Source: Portulaca oleracea (lineage: Eukaryota > Streptophyta > Magnoliopsida > Caryophyllales > Portulacaceae). From it: a DNA stretch of 64,000 bases. The notes beneath the pieces are model-generated. The model was given only the letters and a program-made list of their open reading frames with translations. It made no database searches and was not told where the DNA came from. The stretch is from contig CM055888.1 of NCBI GenBank assembly GCA_029582165.1, forward strand, positions 31,387,408-31,451,407, written 5' to 3'. The position numbers and the translations under genes were made by a program. Positions 53,101-64,000 of the stretch are shown piece by piece; position 1 is the first letter of the stretch, and every line of letters starts with the position of its first letter.

Positions 53101-56100
53101 TCGTCCATATCATTTGGTTGGAATCATCTTTCAGGGATTGAAGCTAGAAGACACAAGACATGTTGACAACTTCAAAGATGGGACATGTCATGAAAGGTTA
53201 TCAAAGGGATATGGTGATGACCCCGTCCAGGTTGTCCTTTTTTCACGAATCCCGCCCTGATGTAGCCACACAACTGCTTATAGTGGATATGTTTTAATTT
53301 AGTAGCTTGCATTTTGTTTTTACCATTTGGTGTCGAAGTGTGCTCTTTTTTCATGAAATTTGCTTGTGTTTCAGGTTTTCAGCCTGAAACAACAAATTGA
53401 GACAAACAAATTGGAATTACAGTCATTGCGGGATCTCGATCTCAAGTTGAAAAGGTAATGCAACATTCTGTCTTATTTGTTAGATGAATAGGTTGTGTTT
53501 ACATTTGCATTTTGATTTTTGTAGATATGAGGATCTTGAAAAATTGAGCTAGCATTTACTGGTATGAAGCCAAATTTGACTTTCTGTAATTGGCTTTTTT
53601 TGGGGTGTCTTACAGGGTTGAGGCTATTGAAAAAATCGAGGAAGCATTTACTGGTTTGAAGGTATTAGAATTTGAAGGAAACCACATTAGGGTGTCACTA
53701 AGGACATGCATTCCGCCTGTTGAAGACTTATTATGCCAGCAAAAAGCTGAACAAGATACCAAGCTGCATGAAGTCAGCCATGAGTTACAAATAGATGTCA
53801 TGGAGGGGAGTATGGAGCTACAAACTGTGGAGGTAGAGTGCCCCATAAATGATTATCTTTATGGCAATGATAGCTTAAAATATATTCTGTGAATAGTTTT
53901 TGAAAGTTTATGGTCAGCAGAGGTCCTTACTATTTGGCTTGGACGTTGGAACTTGTGTTTGACCTGAATTCATATCCTAATAGGGGAGAGGGGAGTACCA
54001 ACATGTCACATACCCCTTGTGGCTTTCACTTTTTAGTCTGTATTGAAGTGTCCAAATATTGTACTTAGTATTGTACTTGTGCTGAATTGAGTGGACCACT
54101 AGACCTCGAAGCTTGTGAGGCTTTAGAGCTCAAGACTAACTGATAGACCAAGTTTAACAAACTCTAGCTTAGGCTTATCTCCTCTAAGGCTCACAACTCG
54201 GGCTCGTTAAGGGCCTGTCCGTGGCTCAAGCATGAACTTAGGCTATTTGCAATGTTTCTTATTCAAACATCACTGCACCAAGTACTTCTTAAGAAGGCAG
54301 AGCTGTTTAGCTCAGCATTGAAGGGTCATTCAAACTTTGCAAGCTTATGAGCCCAGACCCCGAAACTAAGGAGCCCAGGCTTGGTTTGCAGCTTGGATTG
54401 GTTCTTGTCGGGTCCACCATAAGGCATATTTGACAAACTAGAAAATGTTATGGCTTAGATGTTGCTCAATCTCTATTTACCCTTGTAGAGTAAAGTGCTT
54501 CTTATAGGTAAGGGAGGGGCTCTGCAAGCTGGCTTGGGTCACAGGTTGACGGTACCCACATCAAAGGGTCGGTCAACTCTCGATTTGCCGGGGGGAGGGG
54601 GGATAGGCAATCTGGTTGACAGACCTATGCTGCTGAGGCTGTGTTACTCAGGGTAAGGTACCAAGGTAGGGATTGCTATGGATCTACACAGACTTGTCAG
54701 GCCTAAAAATTTAGAATTGGGAACAGGGTTTTGAAATCGGAATGTCATATTGACAGCCCTCCCCTTTTCCCACTGAAATGCTTCTTATGTTTTCATTGGT
54801 AACTCAGCATTTCTCAATTTAGCATATCATGAAAGAGAATTGGAAACAAAACATGCTAGGAATTTTGAAGTTTTTAAATTAGTATACCTTATATGGCTGC
54901 ATTTCAATTAAGGATGAACATTTTGCACCATGAATTTGGGTTTAAGCCCCCAATAAATGGAAACCTAATATTCAGCCTGCATATGAGTACCTAGCATGTC
55001 TAAATGAAGACAACAAATAATAATTTGCTCCCTGCATTCTGAAGCTCCTGCCATTTATCTGGATTTGTCTTTAGGTAGATTTGGTCATCTGTATTTCAGG
55101 TCGTTCAAGACCTGGTACAATTGTTCCACTATGAGGCCAATAAGTTTTGAACAATGGTCTGAATTCTTTCGATTGCTTTGAAAAGTTCTTTGTCATGTAA
55201 TATTTTGCAGATTTTTCCGAACGATGTCTACATAAGGGAGATTGCTGAAGCTGCTAAAAGTTTCAGGTCTGTCTTTCAAAATCCATTTGCTTTGCAGCTT
55301 TGCTCGTTTCTTCCCCGAATTGTGGCTGTTCAGCACTGATTTTTCTAGCAACAGTTGCATGCATCCATGATTTGGAAATACCTAACAAACTAAAACATGA
55401 TGAAGATGGTTTTGTCAAGAATTCTGCATGTGTCATTGTGCCCCCCCTCCCTGTGCGTCAAGAAAAAAAAATGGAAACAAGAATTCTAAATTAAAATCTT
55501 CCGTTTTTTTTTGGAAAAAAGAGCTCGCATTTATTTGCATATTAATTATACTGTTATCTCGTTGCGATGCCAGCCAGCTTTTTTCTCAACTGTCTGTGCC
55601 AGAGACAAGGTCCTCATTAGGATGGTTTCTGCAGAAAGTTCAAGATAGAATTGTTCTGTGCACCATGAGGCAGCTAATAGTGAAGGTTGCGAATAAATCA
55701 AGGTGATTTTTTATGCTCAAGAGTTTTTCTTGCATGTTTAGTCTTGATAACCTGACATGCAGTTACGCACCGTATATGCATCTGCATGTGTCTATTATTG
55801 CTTGATTAGTACTAAGACGTTGATATGGGCGGTCATGTGTGTGTCTACAGACAGACATACTGTAGTCATCACTTTATCTTGATTTCAGTAAATCATTAAG
55901 AAGTCGACTTGTTCATTATTTCCTTGAAACACTGCAACTCTGCAAGTGATTGGTTGTCCCTTGGACACTTGGAGTCTCTCGTGGCCATTGGCCAGTCAGT
56001 TTGATTGTGCTTGATGCTAACTTTTAATGTAATATGGGTTTATGATTGTGTGCTCTGCCATTTGATAACATGCCTGACCTAGATTAGTTTGGAGTTTGAA

Positions 56101-58186
56101 TCTTTTGGTATCTGTATATCTTGGGAAATAGTTTTAATACTATTATGACCTACAAGGCATATTGGTGGAGAGTGCAACGGGGTACTTAAAGGAGAGGTGG
56201 AGAGTGCAACGGGGTACTTAAAGGAGAAAAGGGTAGAGGAAGAGCTAGAGAAAGTGGTGAAGCCCAAGGACTGCCTCAACTGAGAGTGTTAAAAAGAAAG
56301 AATTTGATTTCATGACATGGCTTGTTAGGCAATTGTAGTTCTCAAATATTGGATGCGGTTTTTAGGAAATTTCTTTGAAAAGTTCTATATACCGTGCGGA
56401 CAACGTCATCAAAGTTTCTTTTAGATGCTTATTGAATGTGTTTACCCCAGAGATTGAAAATGTAATATTGGTTGAACTGCAGTGATGGGCAGGGTATTGC
56501 AGAATAGCGCCAATTATGTAATTGCTGGAATAAATACTAATGCCTTTGAATGAATTTGAAAAAGATTCACTCTACAAATTTTGGTACTTTGGAAGATTGA
56601 TTGTTAACAATGCAACAGGTCAAAAGATTCGCTACAAAAAGACACTAAATAAAAAATGTATCATATGTTACGGAAAAATTAATAAACTGAACATATAAAA
56701 GCCATTGTCTGTAACAAACAGCTGTGGCTCATACTGTGCTGGCCTCTGTTCCTGAACAATTATGACAATCTTTCTGATGCCAGACGGGACAAAGAACTAA
56801 GATGAAGTGAGAAACACAGTTTGGTCAATGTCAAAAACTTTCTGATGTGGTCATTTTGTTGTGCAAAGGCCTCATTTTAATACCCCCTCCCAAATCAGAA
56901 GAAATACTAGGACACCTAGTCGAGGGCTATTGATGTATGCACTGGAACCCACTTCAACTTTTATTTACATATCAGTGCATGATTCTGTGCAAAAAATGTA
57001 CAGGCAGTTGCTGCTTCTGCAATTGTTTCTAGATTCCGAAAACTGAAACTAGGTCAACAGGGACAATTGTTAGTGATTTTCACATCTCATGAAGCTCAAG
57101 TCAGCTCTAGTTCCCTCTAGAAGCTTTAGCCATAAGTTTTTGGGACCATGCAAATGCTATCTATTATCCCCGTTCCTATCATATTGGAATTTACAACTCA
57201 GCCTCTTGAAACTTTCATTTCCCTTAGCTTATCCAGTCTTTTATGAAGGGATCATTCATGAGCCAACCATGTAATCCTTTCTCTTCCTTTTTCAAGACTT
57301 GCAGCTGGTTGAACAATTTGCAATCTTTCTCATGAGTTTTTTTTTTTTTTTTATTTATTCAATGTTTTTTTTACTCGTCCCCTAATCTATTTGGCTCATC
57401 TTATGTACATAATTTATACTCCTCCGACAGCCGGTGCATACGACAAGCCTAGCTTGATGTTTGTCTGAATGAAAGTGCACGCATGCTCATGTGTTTGGAG
57501 TGTTTTTTGTTTGGGTAATGTTTCGGTTGTTTTTGGATGGTAGATCAAGTATATTTCTGCTTTGAATGCTTCCAATGAACCCACATGAATATTCTCACTG
57601 TTTAAAGAAAAACTATTGGTATTTCTAAAGAAGCAGAATTCTAACAAGCACTTCTGCAATTGAACTGCCAAACGGCCATCTGCTCCGGAATTAGTTTCTG
57701 AAGAATTAAAAATCTCTCTGAAATAGCAGAAATAGCAAAACTGATATGATCTTTGTTGATAGGTTTTTCTTTTCCAATGCAGGCATTCTTTTCAATATGT
57801 GGATGAAGACGAGTTAATTATGGCTCACATGGATGGTGGGGTTCGTGTCTTTATAAAGCCATCCCAAGGTTGGCCACTATCCATGTCGGCGTTGAAGTTA
57901 GTATCTCTCGGGAGTTCTGATCAGAATGGCAGAGGAATCTCGTTGAGTTTGCTGTCCAAAGTGGAGGTAAGTTATTCCTCTTTTCTTTGTTCTGCTGCGC
58001 AGCTGTAGTTGTTTCTCTCCATAGTCCATACTAGGAAATATTCTTGTAAGTTACAACGGCATCAATGTCAATGGACAGTTTCATCCAGAAGCCAAGTTAA
58101 AGTAGACAATTTATAGTCCAGTATATTCGAGAAAACAGGTTTTTGTGTGTGTATTGTGTGTGTGTGTGTGTATTTGGGGGGGGGGG

Positions 58187-58223
<37 letters not shown>

Positions 58224-58938
58224 TGACCATGTACAGAGCAGCAAGTGAGATAAGCAATGAGGGGTAAGGTCATTTATTATTATTTTTTTAAACTTTCTAC
58301 TTGGTGACTTGGATTGGACCATGTGTTTGCTTGAATCATTTCTATGATTGAATTGAGCTGATTAATCTCTGAGTCTTGGAAACGGAAGCAAATGTTGTTC
58401 ATGAAGAAAGTGCCTCGTGTTAGGTTGCACCTTAGAACATGTGAAATCTATGTGAAAAGCAGAATCTATTCAAGGAAGTTTCATGCTCGGAATCGTTCAA
58501 CTTGTGAAGGTTAATATAATGATTGTGATCAGTCGAATCTGCTATTAACAGACTTTTCTTACCCAAGTGCATGCTCTCAGACAAAAATTGTTGCCTGCGT
58601 GATGCGGGAGTTCTCCATGCTGGTCTGCATTGAGTGGGGATAGCGACTATGGCTAGTACTGACTAAAGTGTAAACGTGTCAGTTCTAGCCTTAAATTTAC
58701 TGAATCATATGCCAATCATGGTATATGAAGACTTCAAAGATCTCTTTAGAGTGAATATCCCAATGAACTGGTTCTGTTGTAAAAGACAGTAGGGATGCTG
58801 TTGTTTACATTCTTTTTGTTGGGGGCCATGCAGGAGGCAGCAAACTCCTTGGATGTGAAAATACGGAAAAGCCTAACAGATTTTGTGGATGGCATTGAAG
58901 AAATACTTCTGGAAAAGATGCGTGCGGAGGTGGATTAG
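44165..58938 (+). CDS. Intron-rich plant gene for a coiled-coil protein of about 410 residues
   Basis: Inferred exons are: 1 at 44165-44183 or -44202; 2 at 44272-44396; 3 at 44510-44573; 4 at 45162-45263; 5 at 45341-45405; 6 at 53135-53230; 7 at 53375-53454; 8 at 53616-53832; 9 at 55211-55266; 10 at 55574-55702; 11 at 57783-57966; 12 at 58834-58938 (stop TAG). Exons 2 to 12 join in frame at GT-AG borders with no stop. The better-looking donor of exon 1 (44203) is out of phase with exon 2. A weaker one at 44184 keeps the frame, so the N-terminus is uncertain. Exons 2-7 encode a heptad-rich helical region ([39 protein letters not shown]). Exons 8-12 encode a mixed alpha/beta part ([57 protein letters not shown]). 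Coiled coil followed by a small alpha/beta domain recalls kinetochore RWD proteins, but this is only a shape resemblance. I do not recognise the family. Intron 5 is 7.7 kb and holds a copia element. Confidence 0.75.
47590..48149 (-). repeat. copia-2 3' LTR (560 bp)
   Basis: Matches 51778-52345 with small indels and substitutions. On the minus strand CCTATAAATAGGG (about 47970-47983) is a likely TATA box. Confidence 0.9.
48251..51700 (-). pseudogene. copia-2 gag-pol, heavily decayed
   Basis: Gag fragment 51450-51205 ([34 protein letters not shown]). Protease and spacer 50831-50592 with [20 protein letters not shown], a hallmark of copia polyproteins. Reverse transcriptase and RNase H remnants at 48767-48576 ([22 protein letters not shown]). 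C-terminal end 48499-48251 with [18 protein letters not shown] and [10 protein letters not shown]. Frameshifts and stops lie between every piece, and there is no long open frame. It is clearly older than copia-1 as judged by coding decay. Confidence 0.8.
51778..52345 (-). repeat. copia-2 5' LTR (568 bp)
   Basis: Same boundaries as 47590-48149. It has a short insertion CTCTCAATATTTTCTC at about 52097 relative to the other copy. Confidence 0.9.
53524..53570 (+). pseudogene. Decayed duplicate of the start of exon 8
   Basis: After TTTTTGTAG, the sequence GAGGATCTTGAAAAATTGAG then GCATTTACTGGTATGAAG resembles the start of the real exon 8 about 90 bp downstream (GAGGCTATTGAAAAAATCGAG then GCATTTACTGGTTTGAAG). 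The copy has an in-frame TAG-type stop and no donor. Confidence 0.65.
56164..56227. repeat. Tandem duplication, 2 x 32 bp, in intron 10
   Basis: GGTGGAGAGTGCAACGGGGT plus ACTTAAAGGAGA occurs twice in direct succession without differences. Confidence 0.9.
58149..58222. repeat. Compound microsatellite (TG)n-(G)n-(GA)n in intron 11
   Basis: A run of TG repeats, a G-run of about 11 and then about 15 GA repeats. It is likely to vary in length between individuals, and the G-run is prone to sequencing error. Confidence 0.9.
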
Positions 58939-59788
58939 CTTTTAGCAGATCTGCCGTGAAGACTGCGCCCTTGTAACCATATAGGTAAGGCTGATAATGG
59001 TGAAGTTTGGATGTTTTCTTTGCTCTTTTCCAGTAGCAACTGTTCTTGCTTGGAACCATCCACCCTTGAAGTAAAAAGCCTGTATCTGTGTTTTTTGGTA
59101 TCATATTTTCCATCTGGTGACACCTCATAGCCTGATGATTGTGTTTTCAAACCTAGTTTTTGTGTGACTGTTTTATGTTCCAGTTGATGTTTGTATGAAA
59201 GACTAGGAGTGCATATGTAACTTCATGCATGCATTTGCAGATATATATGTTCAAGTGGAGACAAGGCCTGACAAGTGACAACATTTTGCCCGTCTATTTT
59301 CTTGACATTGTGTGGATTTGGGTGTCTGGGACCTTACATTCACACACATTCACCCTCAATTGTACACGGGACTCCCGGAGGAGTTTGTCAAGGCAGGAAT
59401 CAGGAGAGCTGTAAAATAGATACTCCTCTGCCTGTCTGGCATCGGACTAATATGTAGGATTACTTTACAGAGGCAACTCTAATGGCTGTATGGGATGTGG
59501 AGTACACGGTACATTTTTAGTGATTTTATTTTGAATGGCAAGGGTTTCCAAGTACGATGTGGCATTTGGGTACCTTGTTGAGCTTTATGAAATTTGAATT
59601 AGGCATGTTTGTCATGATTTATGGATCCAATATAAGAGGGTCCAAATCAATTGGATCTTAACCGGTTCTAAATATTGAATTTCTATTGAATCTAAATTTA
59701 TTGGATCTTAATTGGTTTCTGGATATTGAATTTTTTTTTGCTTGTACTACTTATTCTCTCTTTCCAGTATTACTCTCACTGTTACTAC
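58939..59788. other. 3' flank of the host gene
   Basis: Probable 3' untranslated region at first, then intergenic sequence. 59640-59735 contains a degenerate direct repeat of ATTGGATCTTAA followed by ATATTGAATTT. No gene is seen. The short frames at 59229-59457 have no domain. Confidence 0.45.
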
Positions 59789-59808
59789 TTTTTTTTTTTT
59801 TTTTTTTT
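59789..59808 (-). other. LINE poly(A) tail
   Basis: Twenty T on the plus strand, immediately beyond the LINE 3' untranslated sequence and about 105 bp after the RNase H stop. This marks the 3' end of target-primed insertion. Confidence 0.9.
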
Positions 59809-59912
59809 GAATCGGGTATACGTAGTACAACAACATAACTTAAGGGACTCTTCTTTAAAGGCATCTGTCCAAGTTATCAACAAATAAAATAGAAGAAAAA
59901 GCCGGGAAGGAT

Positions 59913-62900
59913 CTACTGTCCCAGAGTGGTAGCATTTAACGTATAGCTTTGGTTTGCCGCCATATCAGTTTCTCGAAAAACATGACACAATGAGTAATCT
60001 TGGAATTGGTTGAGGAGGTTTTTGATATCTCTGATGATTATATCTATTTGCCACAGTGGTTGGATCACTCCTTTAATAGCTTTGATCAGAGTGAGGCTAT
60101 CCCCTTCAATCTGGACCGTAGAGGAGCCTGTGAGGAGAGTTTGGTGGAGACCTAAACAAAGAGCAAGTGCCTCCGCGATCAGAGCAGACCGAGAGTGTAA
60201 TGGGATAGTACCGACTTTTATTAGGCTTCCATGATGGTTACGTATGATATAACCAGCAGAAGCACCCTGACTGTTGAGGGAGCCATCAAAATTTAACTTG
60301 ACCCAACCATGGTTTGGGCGCTCCCTCCTAACTTGAATCTGTATGAGTGCTGACGCTTATTTGGACTGGGTGGATGAAGAAGTTGATTCGTAGCACAAAA
60401 TCTTGACCTTGCCCTCCATTCTGCAAAGCTTCTTTTTGCTCTCAGAAGAACTCTTGTAGGGCTGAAGATTACGTTGTTGAAGGCGCAACAATTCCGCTCC
60501 TTCCAAATGCTCCAACAGAGGTCGGTTGCTCTCAAAAATTCCATACTGGGAAGAAAATTTTTAAGATTGGAGATGAAGTTAGCACCGCTACTATCTAATG
60601 GCCAGGTAAAAGAAGTGACCATCCACTTATGAGAGGAAGTTAGCTCCCATGTCTTTTTTGAGAAGTAGCATTGGTGAATGAGGTGACTATCTATCTCAAT
60701 TTCATGGTTACACATAGGGCGCGAAGGGTCTAAGGGTAAAGCTCTTTTCACCAAATTCCCTCTTAGAGGGAGGCCATTAAGGAGAATTTGCCACAAAAAA
60801 CTTTGAGTTTTGGTTGAATATCCAACTTCCATATCCAATGTCCTTCCCACTTGGAGTCAAGGCTCAAATTATGGCAGAGGCATGTAGCAAACTTAGTAGA
60901 GATATTGCCATTACCAGTTAGACCCCAACATAACTCATCTTGTTCAAGAGACGTAGGAAGAGGGACTTGTTTTACTAACTTCACTAGGTGGTCGTGAAGA
61001 ACCTGACTTAGTTTATCCTGGTCCCACTCATTGTTTCGGATGAACTCGCTGACTTTAACTTCACTATTATCAAGGCTAACCTCTCGGTTATTTAGAGCGG
61101 CTGAGGGCTCCTGGTGGCACCAATTGTCGTTCCAAAAATTGGTTGCCATACCATCCCCGATTTTCCATCTTAATCCTTTCTTACAAATTGTATAAGCTTT
61201 ACATAGGTTTTTCCAAATCCATGAGTCCGTTTGCTTAGGATTTTTCTGAAACCAAGTATTGGATTTGTTGTATTTAGCATCCATTTGCGAAACCCAGAGG
61301 TTGTTCCTTTCGTGCATCAGTTTCCAGACTAGTTTATATTGGAAGGCTAAATTAACCGCATGAGTTTTATATAGCCCAAGACCTCCTTGATTTTTGGGCC
61401 TACAAATTTTATCCCAGGAGACCATAGGCATTCCTTTCTTGTTGGAATTTTTGCAAAAGAAGTTTCTACTCACTCTGTCCATATTATCACAAGTGGCCTT
61501 TGGCATTAACTGCACAGTATGAGCAGGAAGAGACTCCAAATTAGATTGAATAAGAATCATTCTTCCAGCCTTGAATACCGAATTTGCTTTCCAATTCGGG
61601 AGCTTTTTAGTTGCCTTTTCCAAAATTGGTGAAAAAAAATTATGTTTTCTTGTTACATATAATTGACGAGCATCCTAGGTATTTTCCCAATGGTTTTTTC
61701 CGGGGGATGTTAAATATTCCTTTTGCTATGTCGACGTCAGCCGAGGATGCCTTAGCAGAGAAAATCATAGTCGATTTATGGTAGTTAATTAATTGTCCAG
61801 ACTGAGCACAAAAGTTGTCAAGCGCATTTTTAAGATTCCTATAGGTCGTTTCTGAACATTTGCAAAGTAGGAGGTTGTTGTCTGCAGAGAGAAGACACGG
61901 AATATTCTTACCGCCAACACATATCTTGATTCCCAACCCCCTTTCTTTTCCCTCCAAACTTTGTTGTATTAAAGTTTGAGTTAGAACTTCCATACACATA
62001 AGAAACAAGTAGGGCGACAGGGGATCCCCTTGTCTTAGGCCACACCTTGGTTTAATCATACCGCACGATTGGTCATTTACAATTATTGAATAGGAAACAG
62101 TAGAAGTACATTCCATCACCCAGTTAATCCAAGGCATAGGAAAGTCCATATTAATAAGGACTTTTTTCAAGAAGCCCCATTCGACCCGGTCGTAAGCCAT
62201 TTCGATATCTAGTTTAAGAGCTATCTAAGGCTTAGCCGCCTTAGAATGGTCTTGTTTGTGCATGATTTCATGTGCAAGAAGAACATTGTCGTTAATTTGT
62301 CGATCAGGGACAAAAGCACTTTGATACGGGCTAATGATGTTGTCAAGATTAGGCTTGAGTTTATTGACTAAAATTTTTGCTATAATCTTGTAAATCAAAT
62401 TGCAGAGGCTTATTGGCCTAAAGTGACTTGGTACTGACGGATCCTCTAACTTGGGAATGAGAGCAAACATGTGGTTAACTTCCTTTAGCAATTTGCCATT
62501 TTTAAAGAATTCCTTTATGGCTTGAGAAACTTCAGAGCCTACAATGTTCCAATAAGTCTTAAAGAAAACTGCTCCAAACCCATCTGGACCTGGTGCTTTG
62601 GCTGGGTTCATTTGAGAGATAGCCACTCTTATTTCCTCATCAGAGACCTCAGCTATGAGATCTTTGCTTTGTAAAAAATTGACCTTAGGAAGAGGTGATA
62701 ACAAATCCCCCCTATTTGGGCCTGAAGATTTAAATCTTGAGGTAAATTCCTTGATGAATTGGTTTTGGATTTCCTTTTCATCTTGAATCCAAATTCTTGA
62801 CTCATTTTAATACCAAAAATTAAGGTTTCCTTTTATCTAAAAGTTAGGAGTTACGCTCCCTTTCTGTTTAGTCATTTCTTTCTATTGTACTTTCCCCAAA

Positions 62901-63935
62901 ACTTTTGGTTAAATAAAAGCTAACGTTCCCTTTGCCGAATCAGTCTGTTATACCAATTATTAAATTGAACACTGGACGGTTGTAGAAGAAGTTTCTCTTC
63001 TACAGACTGAAGTTTAGCAGAATTAATCTCTAGTTTTCCCTTGAAATTAGAACAGGTTTGCCTACTCCATTCTCGCAGAGAAGATTTGATAATTTTAAGT
63101 TTCTGGAAACTCTGAACATAGAATGCCCTATAGGGTTATAATTCTAACCCTTTTTTACCAACATGTTTACTTTGTCAAATTTAGGCTAGTGGTGGTTAAA
63201 CCTAAAATGCGGGTTTTTTTCCTGCCAACCTATTTGGGTTTGTATCCAAAAATAAATAGCAATGATCTGAGAAGGAGAACGGACCATGGGTTAGGGTAGC
63301 TGCCTGATATAAATTTTCCCAATCATGGCGGATTATGACCCTATCCAGGCTTTCCAAGATTTTATGACCATGGATTGTATTTTTCCAAGTAAACTGATTC
63401 CCTACTGGGCATAGGTGATTGGCTTTAATTTTCTAAAAAAAGTTTTACAATCTAACGAACATGTTCTCGTAGGGGACGACCCCCCCGATTTGTCATTAGG
63501 ATTTCTCAAATCATTGCAATCTCCGATAATGCACCACGGTAGATGGAATGCTTGGTTAAGGAGGCTAAGATTATGCCAGAAAAGATCCTTTTCCCGCGAT
63601 TGAGCCGGGGCGTAGATTCCAGACAGAATGGTCTCTTTGGAAGAGCTTCTTTCTTTCACATAAAGGTGAATTGCTCTATGAGCTTTTTTGAAGAAGGTGA
63701 ACTTCAACATTTGTAGAATTCCATAATGCCCAAAGGCCGCCTGAGTGATAATGCACGGACTATGAACAGTCTCATCAAAGTTAAGCTTTTTATGAATTTT
63801 GGACGTATTGAGATCATTTACCATCGTTTCACTAAAAAAAACAATATCTGGCTTAATAATAGAAGATAAGAAATTAATCTATGCTATTTTATAGTCTTTT
63901 TTGATACCTTGAATATTCCAATAAAGAACTTTCAT
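59913..63935 (-). pseudogene. LINE ORF2: endonuclease, reverse transcriptase, RNase H, broken
   Basis: ATG at 63935 starts MKVLYWNIQGIKKDYKIA, the usual opening of L1 endonucleases (WNIQG), followed by a stop. The endonuclease continues with VFFSETMV and CIIGDCNDLRNP (about 63530) and has a stop near 63404. A decayed linker (63400-62710) leads to the reverse transcriptase: NPAKAPGPDGFGAVFF (about 62610), HFRPISLCNLIYKI, AFVPDRQINDN and GLRQGDPLSPYLF (about 62020). The catalytic box reads SADNN (about 61890) where active elements have ADD, so the second Asp is lost. Frameshifts occur near 62210, 61640, 60800 and 60310. The zf-RVT-like part has CNHEIEIDSHLIHQCYFS (about 60700). RNase H (60310-59913) keeps NFDGS, IAEA and EGDSL, but its C-terminal AD motif is altered. 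Inactive. Confidence 0.85.
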
Positions 63936-64000
63936 TGGCACCTATTAAATTGGCAGATTCCTTTTCCTTAATCTCGCTTGGCCCGTAATACCGTAAGAGT

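Larger units (their letters stand above)
59789..64000 (-). mobile_element. L1-type LINE, 3' part (5' part beyond the window)
   Basis: The minus strand encodes endonuclease, reverse transcriptase, a zf-RVT-like region and RNase H in that order. It ends in a poly(A) run (plus-strand T run 59789-59808). ORF1 and the 5' end lie to the right of 64000. RNase H after the reverse transcriptase is typical of plant L1 elements. The upstream target duplication cannot be seen. Confidence 0.9.

Noticed and set aside
1..64000. tRNA, rRNA or small nucleolar RNA genes
   Set aside because: I saw no cloverleaf with A and B boxes and no rRNA-like segment. The only tRNA-related sequences are retrotransposon primer sites.

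Overview
The window looks like a transposon-dense interval of a flowering-plant nuclear genome, most likely a eudicot. The signs are FAR1/MuDR-type transposases, Ty1/copia, Tat/Ogre and Athila-type Ty3/gypsy elements, an RNase-H-bearing L1-type LINE, a CACTA element, and one intron-rich gene with GT-AG introns in AT-rich DNA. I cannot name the species. About 85 percent is mobile-element sequence, almost all of it decayed.

Layout. 671-9810 is a MULE (MULE-1) with long imperfect inverted ends, a broken FAR1/MuDR-type transposase on the plus strand and a decayed convergent gene on the minus strand. Nested in it are a 156-bp tandem duplication, a half-kilobase foldback and a complete 3.6-kb CACTA element (5061-8656, target duplication AGT). 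10123-25345 is a minus-strand Tat/Ogre element bounded by LTRs and a CTTAC target duplication. It was invaded by a plus-strand Athila-like element, and a later deletion removed Tat pol, the front half of the Athila element and 252 bp of one Tat LTR. 25727-37800 holds a second MULE (MULE-2) joined in tandem to a fragment of a third (MULE-3). MULE-2 carries in its first intron a full Ty1/copia element (26713-34683, target duplication GTTGT) and in its transposase exon a probable solo LTR.

37801-44164 is mostly AT-rich sequence with an LTR-like block and a minisatellite. 44165-58938 is the only credible host gene: about twelve exons encoding roughly 410 residues of a coiled-coil protein I do not recognise. 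Its 7.7-kb fifth intron contains a minus-strand copia element (47590-52345, target duplication CATAC). 59789 to the window end is a minus-strand L1-type LINE, with its poly(A) end at 59789-59808 and ORF2 starting at 63935.

Three observations stand out. First, the accessory ORF between pol and the 3' LTR of the copia element and the ORF in the same place in the Athila-like element align without gaps over about 59 residues. Second, the Athila-like element carries two matching arrays of five short GC-rich hairpins. Third, several unrelated element families here each carry their own CG-containing palindromes.
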